Positions 1 to 8,500 of a stretch of DNA of 64,000 bases are shown piece after piece. The DNA lies in NCBI GenBank assembly GCA_021371965.1, contig JAJFVE010000122.1, positions 1 through 64,000 on the forward strand, read 5' to 3'. The position numbers and the translations under genes were made by a program. Origin of the DNA: Planctomycetaceae bacterium. GTDB taxonomy: Bacteria; Planctomycetota; Phycisphaerae; SM23-33. The stretch's first letter is position 1; each line of letters begins with the position of its first letter. The notes under the pieces were generated by a model that was not told the origin of the DNA, searched no databases, and saw only the letters and a program-made list of their open reading frames with translations.

Positions 1-1677
1 CGTTTTGTAGGTCTGCTTTTCGCCCTCGCCGCGCCCGAGGTTCTTGTCGACCAGGCCCTGCAGCGAGCGGATGAACCGCTTGACGGTCAGGCCCGGCGGC
101 GCGGCGGCGGGGTTGAAGTGCCGCTTGAACATCCGCACGATGCGGATGCGGTCGAGCCAGCTCACGCGCCCGCGGGCCTTGATGCGGCCGGCGATGAGGT
201 TCATCTCGGTGAACATGCCCTCGACGTTGATCACCTGCGGGAACGGGTAGGCCTTGCCCTCGGGCGAGATCAGGAAGTAGGTTCCGAAGGCGCAGTCAGG
301 GTGTGCGCTGGGTCGGATCTTGGGCTTGCCGGTCAGAGCCTCGAGAAACTCCGCCAGCGGCACGACGATGCTCAGCGGGTACATGTCGCGAAGGGCGCTG
401 GCGCCGGAGGCTTCAGCCAGATCGTGCGCCAGGTCGCCCAAGGTGTATCGCTGCGCCATGCGCTGTTGCTCGTCGATGCGTCCGCTGAATGACACGGGCT
501 GATAGCTGATGCCGCTGATGACGTCGGTATTGGCGGCGGCGAAGTGGAAGATCTCGCCGACCTGGTCGGAGTTGATGCCCTTGAGAATCGTCGGCACCAG
601 GCAGATCTTCAGGTCCAGGCGACGACAGTTTTCGATGGCCGCGAGCTTCTTGGCCCAGATGCCCGGATAGTTTCGCGTGTGGCGGTGGGGCTCCTCGCCC
701 ACGCCGTCAAACTGCATGTACAGCGTGTGCAGGCCGGCCTCGTGGGCCGCACGGGCGAAGTCCGCGTCGGCCATTTTGATGCCATTAGTGGCGATCTGGA
801 TGTGCGAGAAGCCGATGTCGCGCGCGGTGGCCACGATGCGCAGGAAGTCTGGATGGATCGTCGGCTCGCCGCCGGTGAACTGGATCGCCGTGCATGGGTA
901 AGGCCGCAGGTCTCGCAGCGCCTGGAGCTGCCGCACGACCTGCTCGTAGTCCGGCTGGCTGACGTATCCCGTCACGCCGGCATTGGCGAAGCAGATCGGG
1001 CAGCGCATGTTGCAGCGATTGGTCAGATCGATCTGCGCCAGGCATGGGCTCGAGAGGTGATGATCGCACAGTCCGCAGTCGCTGGGGCACTGCGAGGCGT
1101 TGCTCTTGTGAGGGAACTGCTGGCCTCCGTGCTCGCGGAAGGTCCACCAGGCGGCCTTGGAATACAGCAGCGCGTCGCTGTTGACGCAGTCGCGAACGTA
1201 GCCGTGGGCGGGGCAGATCTTCTCGATCCACACGGCGCCGTCTTCCACGAAGTACCGCCCCACTACCGCGGCGGCGCAGGTGGGGCAGAGGCTCTGCACG
1301 GTTCGCGGCAGGCGCCGCAGCACCGGCGGAACGCGCCACCCGCCGAAGGTGTGACTGGCGCTGCCGGGGAAATCGCTCTCGGGCTGCGACCAGAGCGTGT
1401 CGTGATGCACCGCGCTGGAGGGCCCGCACGCCGGGCAGTGCCACGTCAACACGATCTGCCCGCCGGGACGGGCGGGATCGGCCCAGTCATAGACCGCGTG
1501 CACGACGCTGCGGCAGGTGGGACAGGTTGCCGCCGTGGCGTATGGCAGCGGGGCCGCGGCCGGGGCATACTGGCGGATCTGGCGGCGATGATCGGCCAAG
1601 GCTACACAATCACCGCTGGGTCCCGAAAGACTCTGCGGGACCTCATCTGGAGCGGCCTGTTCTGCGCGACGGATCAT
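1..1677 (-). CDS. Radical SAM protein with extra Cys clusters, Tes/MJ0619-like (3' end cut by window)
   Basis: Minus-strand reading frame of 559 visible codons with no stop before the window edge. A CNMRCPIC motif (Cys222, 226, 229) marks the radical SAM iron-sulfur site, and GGEPT (269-273) fits the SAM-binding strand. The N-terminal 220 residues carry Cys pairs at 52/55, 81/84, 131/134 and a Cys155-Pro-Ala-His-Gly stretch, then Cys197/201/204/212. This suggests zinc-ribbon or auxiliary cluster sites like those of the MJ0619/tetraether lipid synthase (Tes) type family. The ATG at 1677 lies 30 nt after the stop of the HgdB-like gene, so the two are probably co-transcribed. The reaction cannot be deduced; lipid C-C coupling or another radical modification is possible. 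The radical SAM call is firm, the Tes resemblance tentative. Confidence 0.85.
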   Translation of the reverse strand, partial: MIRRAEQAAPDEVPQSLSGPSGDCVALADHRRQIRQYAPAAAPLPYATAATCPTCRSVVHAVYDWADPARPGGQIVLTWHCPACGPSSAVHHDTLWSQPESDFPGSASHTFGGWRVPPVLRRLPRTVQSLCPTCAAAVVGRYFVEDGAVWIEKICPAHGYVRDCVNSDALLYSKAAWWTFREHGGQQFPHKSNASQCPSDCGLCDHHLSSPCLAQIDLTNRCNMRCPICFANAGVTGYVSQPDYEQVVRQLQALRDLRPYPCTAIQFTGGEPTIHPDFLRIVATARDIGFSHIQIATNGIKMADADFARAAHEAGLHTLYMQFDGVGEEPHRHTRNYPGIWAKKLAAIENCRRLDLKICLVPTILKGINSDQVGEIFHFAAANTDVISGISYQPVSFSGRIDEQQRMAQRYTLGDLAHDLAEASGASALRDMYPLSIVVPLAEFLEALTGKPKIRPSAHPDCAFGTYFLISPEGKAYPFPQVINVEGMFTEMNLIAGRIKARGRVSWLDRIRIVRMFKRHFNPAAAPPGLTVKRFIRSLQGLVDKNLGRGEGEKQTYKT

Positions 1678-1707
1678 GTACAGATTGTCCTGTGCCAGCC
1701 GCGCCGG

Positions 1708-3006
1708 TTACACCGAAAAATATTTCGGAAAATGTCGGCGCTTGGCCTTGCGCTTCTGATAGCTCACTGCCAATTCTATAAAGATATCAAGGTCGCGTTC
1801 CAGATTACTACTGGAGGAATCAAAGTAAAAGTTGCGGATGGGGATGCCGCCGTGGTCGGCGGCCACGTCGTGATAGACCGCTTCGGAGACGATCCCATTC
1901 ATGCAGGTGAAGGGGCTGATGTCGATGATGCCGTCGGCGCCCTTCTCGTAGAGGTAGATGCCTTTGCCGACGGACAGGACCATTTCACCCAGGGCCCCGT
2001 CGGCGGGCAGGTACGGCCACGCCGGCTCGAGCACCTGGTGGTGGATGTCGTGGGGTTCTTCGTAGCCTTCAAAATCGTCCTTGAAGGGCGCCAGCAGACG
2101 ATGCTCGTCGCGGCGCTGGACGGCGTTCTTGATGTGTGCAGCCAGCATCTCCAGCGACATCCCCTTGCCGTCGCGCCGCAGCAGGGCCTTGTGGGACCAG
2201 TTGGTGTACCAGACCCACTCGCCGACATCGCTGAGCCAGGCCTCGCCGCCATGGGCCTCGATCTGGCGAATGGCGTCGTAATTACTGAAGGTGTTGAGGC
2301 GGCAGAAAATCTCCCCGACCACGCCGATGAGGGGCCTGTCCTGCGTGTAGCGAACGGGCACGGCGCGAAAACGATCGCGGCAGTGCACCAAGGCCTCAAT
2401 GAGCTGGCCCATGCGCGCCCGCGTGGGGACGCCGGGCTTTTCCACAACGCTCTCGATATGGTCGATGCTCCACTGGTAGACCTCGTCGCAGGCGCCGGCG
2501 GTGGTTTCGTACGGACGCGTCTTGAGCAGCATCTTGCGCAGGATGTCGCCGCAAAGCAGCCCCCGCCAGATCAGGCGCACCATGTCCGTGGCGTGGTCGC
2601 TGACGCCCTCGTAGCCGTTGCGGCTGGTCGGCGAGATGACCGGAACGGTGGTGTGCCCCATCGAGTCCAGCAGTTGCCGCAGGTACTCGCGATATTGCCC
2701 GAAGCGGCAGGGCCCATCGGCGGTGGGCATGAAGAAGGCGTGGCGGTCGGGGTCGAAGTCGGGCGATTCGATAATCCGCAGGAAATTGCCCAGCGTGATC
2801 TTCTGAGGGTAGCATTCCTCGCCGCTGGTGTAGAGCCCGCCCAATTCGAGCGTTCGCTCGTCGCTTTCAGGCGTGGTGCGGGCATCGATCCCCTGCGAGC
2901 GAAACGCCGCCGCGGCCATGCGCGCCCCGATATGCGTCATGCGAGGAATCCACAACGTGCGGTTGTGCAGTTTGGACGTCTTTGCCGGCGCCGCCTGATC
3001 GATCAT
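1708..3006 (-). CDS. 2-hydroxyacyl-CoA dehydratase (HgdB/DUF2229)-like protein
   Basis: 432 aa. It resembles the HgdB/DUF2229 portion of CoA-dehydratase activase-related proteins: a SGEECYPQK segment (Cys65) like the cluster-binding Cys of the family, then a GEIFCRLNTFSN block, and GADGIIDISPFTCMNG near the C-terminus. Family members bind 4Fe-4S clusters and take electrons from an ASKHA ATPase activator for difficult reductions; no ATPase domain is present here and none is visible in the window. The ATG at 3006 was chosen because the frame extends upstream through the tRNA-Thr gene, which cannot be coding. The neighbouring radical SAM gene starts 30 nt downstream. Large planctomycete and clostridial relatives act in anaerobic reduction, including plasmalogen formation (PlsA); whether this one does is unknown. 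Confidence 0.75.
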   Translation of the reverse strand: MIDQAAPAKTSKLHNRTLWIPRMTHIGARMAAAAFRSQGIDARTTPESDERTLELGGLYTSGEECYPQKITLGNFLRIIESPDFDPDRHAFFMPTADGPCRFGQYREYLRQLLDSMGHTTVPVISPTSRNGYEGVSDHATDMVRLIWRGLLCGDILRKMLLKTRPYETTAGACDEVYQWSIDHIESVVEKPGVPTRARMGQLIEALVHCRDRFRAVPVRYTQDRPLIGVVGEIFCRLNTFSNYDAIRQIEAHGGEAWLSDVGEWVWYTNWSHKALLRRDGKGMSLEMLAAHIKNAVQRRDEHRLLAPFKDDFEGYEEPHDIHHQVLEPAWPYLPADGALGEMVLSVGKGIYLYEKGADGIIDISPFTCMNGIVSEAVYHDVAADHGGIPIRNFYFDSSSSNLERDLDIFIELAVSYQKRKAKRRHFPKYFSV

Positions 3007-3023
3007 GGATGCAACTCTCCTTA

Positions 3024-3095
3024 AGCCAGCGGAGGGAATCGAACCCACAACCCCAGCTTTACAAAAGCTGTGCTCTACCGTTGAGCTACGCTGGC
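3024..3095 (-). tRNA. tRNA-Thr (anticodon UGU)
   Basis: A complete cloverleaf reads on the minus strand. The 7-bp acceptor stem is GCCAGCG/CGCTGGC, the D arm contains GCTCAACGGTAGAGC, the anticodon stem is CAGCT/AGCTG around loop TTTGTAA (anticodon TGT), and the T arm contains GTTCGATTC. CCA is not encoded. It sits 18 nt upstream of the HgdB-like gene. Confidence 0.97.
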
Positions 3096-3121
3096 GCTGG
3101 TCCCGTTCCGCCTTGTCAGGA

Positions 3122-3127
3122 ATCATA
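3122..3127 (-). promoter_or_regulatory. Possible -10 box of the tRNA-Thr / HgdB transcript
   Basis: TATGAT on the minus strand lies about 26 nt before the mature tRNA 5' end, a fitting distance for a -10 element. No good -35 box is seen at the usual spacing, so this is tentative. Confidence 0.3.
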
Positions 3128-3224
3128 GCCCGCCGACAAGGCCTATCCGAAAAATCCCCCCTCTGCGGTAGCGTTTTACTCTACCGCCGGGGCCGATACT
3201 TCGTCAAGGAAACTGCCGGTCGAC

Positions 3225-3267
3225 AAAAAGCACCGGCCGGCGCGTCGGCAAAGGCGGACGCGCCGGC
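3225..3267 (-). terminator. Intrinsic terminator of the exosortase/EPS operon
   Basis: On the minus strand, downstream of the Wzc-like gene, GCCGGCGCGTCC pairs with GACGCGCCGGC around a short loop. A few bases later comes a TTTTT run. Position and shape fit Rho-independent termination of the operon. Confidence 0.75.
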
Positions 3268-3298
3268 TTGGAGATCTGCGGCCACGAACGTGAACCAG

Positions 3299-5587
3299 TT
3301 ACTGCGACTCCCCCGGCGGATCGGCGCCGGCGCCGGACAGCACTGCGGCGGCGGCCTTGGAAGGCGGCAGCGACGGCAAGGCCGTCTGGGAGCGGTACTC
3401 GTAGAAGGTGTCGTAGTTTCGGCGCAGGTAGCCGCCGGCCTCGGCTCTCACGGCATTGAGCACGACGCCGAAGAGATGCGCCCCGACGCGGGTGAACAGG
3501 TCGCGTGCCCGCTGGACGAGGCCGCTGGTGCTCGATCCCGCGCGGACAACGATGATGACGCCGTCGACAAGCGTGCTCAAGGCAACGGGGTCGGTGACGA
3601 CCACGCACGGCGCGCCGTCCAGCAGCACCTGGTCGTAGGCTTCCATCATCTCGGTGAGGATCGAGAGCATCTGCTCGCTGCCCAGCAACTCGGCGGGATT
3701 GGGCGGCAGAGGCCCTGCCGCCAGAACGTCGAAGTTCGGTTCGAGTTCCGCCACGGCCGTACGCCAATCGATCTGGCCGACCAGGGCGTTGCTGAGCCCC
3801 TGCGCCGGGCAGGCGGGAACGAGTCGCTGCAGGGCGGGCTGGCGAAAGTTGGCGTCGACGACGAGCACGCGCCTGCCGCTGCGGGCGATGGCGTGAGCGA
3901 GATTCATCGTCAGGGTGGTGCGTCCCTCTCCGGGCATGGCGCTGGAAATCAGGATGCTGCGCTGCTGGTTGGCCGGACTGCTGAATTGCAGCGTGGTTCG
4001 GATCTGACGGTGGGCTTCGCAGACCATCGAGTCGGGATGTTCGGCAAAGGCCATGGCCACTTCGCTGAAACTCTCGTCCAGGTCGTCCACATGGGGAATG
4101 ATTCCCAGCACGGGCAGGTCGAGTCGCCGGGTAAGGTCGCGCGGACCCTTTACGGTGCTGTCGAGGAATTCCAGCGCCACGGCCATCAGCAGGCCCAGCA
4201 AGAGGCCGCCGATAATGCCCCCGGCCATCATGATTGACCACTTGGGCTTGGCGATCTCGTTCACTGCCGGCGGGGTGGGCAGCAGGCTCACCCAGACAGG
4301 AGTGAGTTCCTTTTCACGCATCGTCAGCACCAGGAGCTGTTCGTCGAGCTTCTGGACGTATCCTTGCTTGATGGCTTCCTGGGTTTTGAGATCCTGCAAT
4401 TCCTTGAGATTCTTCTGCAGCCCCTGGATCTCGGCGTTGACGGGCTGCTCCTGGGCAGCGAGGGAAAGTTGCTGGGCAACAATGCGGTCCACGTCGGCCT
4501 TATATCGAGGCCGCACGCTGAGATACTTGACGTCCAGCATGGCCGATCGCTGATGAACCAGTTGATCGGCCAGGATCGTGATATCCGCCTGGGCCTGCAG
4601 CACACGATGGTCCTTGGGACCGTAGTTTGACTGCAAAGACGCCAGCCGGGCGTCCGCCATCGATTGTCTGTCCCGCAGTTGCCGGATCTGCGGGTCGTCC
4701 TCCACCAGCACCGCAATTTCGGCGCTTTCGGCAAGCGTCCCGGCAGCTTTGCGATCGTCCAGGTCCTTCAGTCTCCCCTGGGCGGCCTGAAGGTCCATCC
4801 CCAGTTGCACCTTTACTTGATTGATAGTGTCCAGCTTTGCGGCCTTGGTTTGAATCAAGCTGGCGATGGTTCCCATCTCGCCGTAATTGAGCATGCCGAT
4901 CCTGCGGCGCAGGTCCGTCAGTTGTTCCTCCTGAGCGGTCTTTTGGGCGCGCAAGGCAACGATGCTGTCCGTCACGTCCTTGCTGGCGCGGGCCTTGATG
5001 GTGCGGACGTATTCCTCGACGACCGCGCGTAGCATTTCGGCCAGATCCCCGCGATCCTGATCGGTGCGCGCGACGCTGGTGAAGACGACGCCCATGCGGT
5101 TTTCATCCAGGTACAGGTTGGTCGAAAGCCTGTCCACGAGGAGATCGACCGCCGAAGCCTCGTTGCGTTTGAACCATCGCGTCCTTCGCACGTCAGCGGA
5201 ATCGCAGGCGGCGCGAAGGAATTCAGGCGTGCAGATCATGCGGGCATGTTGCTGGCGGTTGGTTCCGGCGGTGTCGGCGGTAAACTCGCCCTGATTCTGG
5301 ACAAAGCTGTTACCCTGTTGCTGGCGAATGGGGTTGACGTAGAGATCCGCCTTGACGCTGTATTGCGGCGCGAACTGGCGCCACAGCAGAGTGGTGGTGA
5401 AAGCCCCCGCGCCGAGGATCGCCACGCTCATGATGATCCACCACTTGCGCTTGCGGAGCATGCGCGTGAAATCGCGACCGGTCAAGCCGCTGCCCGTGGC
5501 AGCGGGGCCCGGACCGGCAGGGCGATGGCGGACGTCGGCCTGAGGCCGCGCCAGCGGATATCGATCCCGCATTTGGATTGGAGGCAT
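3299..5587 (-). CDS. Wzc-like polysaccharide chain-length determinant / BY-kinase, variant P-loop
   Basis: 762 aa. Order: short basic cytoplasmic start, membrane segment near residues 49-69, long periplasmic coiled-coil Wzz region, second membrane segment near 445-470, then a cytoplasmic ATPase domain. The Walker A stretch reads SSAMPGEGRTTLT, so Arg556 occupies the place of the usual P-loop Lys; Walker A' (VLVVDANFRQP) and Walker B (VLLDGAP) are conserved. A C-terminal Tyr cluster (YDTFYEYR, about 725-732) is typical of autophosphorylating BY-kinases. It would control polymer length and export at the inner membrane together with the Wza-like protein upstream. It begins 2 nt after the TPR gene's stop and is the last gene of the operon. 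The Arg substitution raises doubt about kinase activity. Confidence 0.9.
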   Translation of the reverse strand: MPPIQMRDRYPLARPQADVRHRPAGPGPAATGSGLTGRDFTRMLRKRKWWIIMSVAILGAGAFTTTLLWRQFAPQYSVKADLYVNPIRQQQGNSFVQNQGEFTADTAGTNRQQHARMICTPEFLRAACDSADVRRTRWFKRNEASAVDLLVDRLSTNLYLDENRMGVVFTSVARTDQDRGDLAEMLRAVVEEYVRTIKARASKDVTDSIVALRAQKTAQEEQLTDLRRRIGMLNYGEMGTIASLIQTKAAKLDTINQVKVQLGMDLQAAQGRLKDLDDRKAAGTLAESAEIAVLVEDDPQIRQLRDRQSMADARLASLQSNYGPKDHRVLQAQADITILADQLVHQRSAMLDVKYLSVRPRYKADVDRIVAQQLSLAAQEQPVNAEIQGLQKNLKELQDLKTQEAIKQGYVQKLDEQLLVLTMREKELTPVWVSLLPTPPAVNEIAKPKWSIMMAGGIIGGLLLGLLMAVALEFLDSTVKGPRDLTRRLDLPVLGIIPHVDDLDESFSEVAMAFAEHPDSMVCEAHRQIRTTLQFSSPANQQRSILISSAMPGEGRTTLTMNLAHAIARSGRRVLVVDANFRQPALQRLVPACPAQGLSNALVGQIDWRTAVAELEPNFDVLAAGPLPPNPAELLGSEQMLSILTEMMEAYDQVLLDGAPCVVVTDPVALSTLVDGVIIVVRAGSSTSGLVQRARDLFTRVGAHLFGVVLNAVRAEAGGYLRRNYDTFYEYRSQTALPSLPPSKAAAAVLSGAGADPPGESQ

Positions 5588-5589
5588 GT

Positions 5590-8500
5590 CTATTTCCTTC
5601 CGCCGCCCACGCGCTGGAGGGCAGCGCCGATCTCCTGCTGGAGGGTCTTGTCGTCCCCTGAGCCCATCACCCTTTGCGCTTCTTCATATTGCATACGGGC
5701 CTGGGCCGCGCGCCCGCTCTGCTCGTAGAGGCTTCCTAGATGATACAGGAATACGGCCTTGCCTGCGCCAAGTTCTGCAGCCCGGCGCAGCAGCGGTTCG
5801 GCCTGGACGTAGTTCTTCAGGCGGCACAGGATCCACCCATAGGTGTCCATGATGTTGGGGTCGGCCGGGGCAAGGCGGAATGCCCTGGCGGCATACTCCT
5901 GAGCCTTAGTGTAATTCTGCATCTGCTCGCTGTACAGATAGGCCAGGTTGTTCAGCGACTGGAGGTGGTCGGGATTGGCCTCGATGGCCTTTTCATAGGC
6001 CTGCCCGGCCTTGCCAGGGTCCTTCAGTGCGGAAACCTGATAGAGCGTTCCGATCCGGCTCCACAGTTCCGCCTGCTGGCCCTTTGTCTGGGCCAGCGGG
6101 AGGGCTTCCTGGAACACGCCCAAAGCGTCTTGCGGGTCCTGCCCGGGGCCTTGCATCAGCTCGCCCAGGCGCATGCGGTACTCGACGCTCTTGGGGCACA
6201 GGCTCTTCCAGGCCTTGATCTTGGCGATGGAGTCCTTGCCATAGGCGCGGGAGATTTCCAGGACGACCGCGGCGGTCTGAACCCCCGTGGACTTTTGCAG
6301 CGCCACCTGAAATTGGGCGTCGGCCTGGGCGATCTGGTTGAGGCCCACCAGGGCCCTGGCGGTGACGGTGGCCACCAGCGGTCCCAAGTCGCTCCTATCA
6401 GCATAACGCTTGGCATTCTCGATCACCTGCTCATAGCGTTTGGCGTCGAGCAGGCCCGTCAGATACATTTCAATCGCGCGGACGTTGTCGGGGGCCAATT
6501 TCAGCGCCTTGACGACCTCGTCCATCGCCAGGTCATTCTGCTTTCGCAAGTTCAGAAGCCTTGCACGTTCCAGGTGGAACGCCGGCTCGTCGGGGTAATA
6601 CTCGATCGCCTGGTCGATCAACCGCTGGGCCTTCTCCAATTCCTTTCTGGAGGCGTACAATCCGGCCAGGGCAGCGATGGCGTCGCGATTGCGGGGCTGT
6701 CTTTCCAGAACCGCCAGGAAGGCGCCGATAGAGGCGTCCTGTTCGCCCATGGCCGCGTAAAGCCGCCCAACCTCCAAGCCTACGGCTGGGTCTTTATTCA
6801 TGCGTTGGGCCTCAGCAAGGTCCAGTTTGGCTCGCCCGACGTCGGGAACAGACAGCAGGACCCTGGCCCGATTCAACAGGGCCTGGGCGTTATTGGGCTC
6901 CAAGGCCAGGACCTTGGTGAACATCGCTTCGGCCTCGGCGAAACTGCTTTGGGTAGACAGAATGGCGCCTTTGAGCATGTACCCGCCGGAGGCATCGGGA
7001 TTGGAGGCAATGATCTTTTCGGCCTGGGCCAGCGCGGCGGGCACATCATGCAACTGCACGTAGATCTGCGCCAAGTTGGAACGGGTGCCGGGATCGTCCT
7101 GCACTTTCAGGGATCGTTCGAGGTAGTCGGCGGCGTCGCGCCACTTCTGCTGGACGGCCATCAACTGGGCAATCTCGCGATAGGGGCGCGGGTTGCTCTT
7201 GTCCAGATCCAACGCCTTCTGGTAGGCCGCGATCGCCAGGTCGACGCTGTGCTGGGCCAGGAGCCGGCCATAGTCGAGGTAGGCGTTGACCTTGTCGGCG
7301 GCGGGCATTTGCTCGCCCAACAAGCTGGAATAGAGGGTGTCGACGTCGCTGTAGCGTTTCTGGCGAACGAGGAACTCGCCCAGAACGGCCGTGCGGTAAC
7401 GACGGTCGAGATTGGCGTTGGCGAATACCTGGCGGTACAGTTCCTCAGCCCTCTGGAAACGCTTGTCCCGCTCGTAGAGGGCGGCCAACCCCAGGACGTT
7501 CTGCATATCGCCGGGAGCGCGGCGGAGGATCTGCTCCCGCCGCGAGATCAACTCCGAAACCGCCACCGTCTGACCCAGCACGACCAGGTAGTTCTCCCGC
7601 ACATACGGGTCTTCGGGGATCAGCTCGTGAAGGCGGGTCACCAACCGGACAAACTCGTCGATGCTGCCGCGGGCCTGGGCAATCTGGGCCAATGACTTGA
7701 TGGCCGACGAAAACGCCGGGTCATCCTTGACGCAGCGTTCAAATTCGGCCTGGGCCTTGTCGATCTGGTTGGTGCGCAGATAGCACTGACCCAGATAGTC
7801 GCGCAGAGCAAGGTTGTTGGGCTGCAGTTTCAGAGCATCGCTGTAGCAACTGATGGCCTGGTCGTTCTGGTTACGAACCCGGGCCAGATCACCCAGGAAT
7901 CGCAGGCCGTTGAGCCCGTCCGCGTTGGAGGCCTTGGCCTTGGCGGCGATGTCTTCGGCCGTCTTCCAGTCGCTGTCGCCGATAGCGACCTGGAACCGCC
8001 GGCCCATGACTTCGGGGCTGTTGGGTTTGGCCGCATCGGCGGCCTTGAGATATTTCTCCCAGTCGGCCTTGTTTCCGGCGGACTGGCAGAGATCGGCCTT
8101 GGCGAGGTTCTTCTGGAACTCGTTGGTTTCCTTATCCAGCATGGCCATCTGCGCGGCGAAGCGGTCTGCCGCGGGCGCATCGACCAACTTGAGGGTGGTC
8201 TTGAGCGACTCGTCCTTGGGATCGGCGGCGATGGCATTTTGCAGCAACTGACGGGCCTTGTCGGCCTGACCGTTGAACATGTATGCCTCAAACAGCCGTG
8301 CCAGCACCATGCGGTTGGCGGGGGCTTTCTGGTAAAGCTGCTCCAGCAGCGCCTGGGCATCGAGAGGCTTCTGGTCCGACGCCAGGGTCCGCACCCGCTC
8401 CAATACGTAGGCTACCGCGCGATCGGAGGGATCGAACGTGGAGGGAAGTCCGCGCCCCTCGCTTCCGGCCAGGATCGCCTGAAGCAGGTTTCTGGCCTCG

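Noticed and set aside
544..3024. 826-codon open frame on the plus strand
   Set aside because: Antisense to the radical SAM and HgdB-like genes, which carry clear motifs.
3007..3126. N-terminal extension of the HgdB-like protein
   Set aside because: It would translate through the tRNA-Thr gene.
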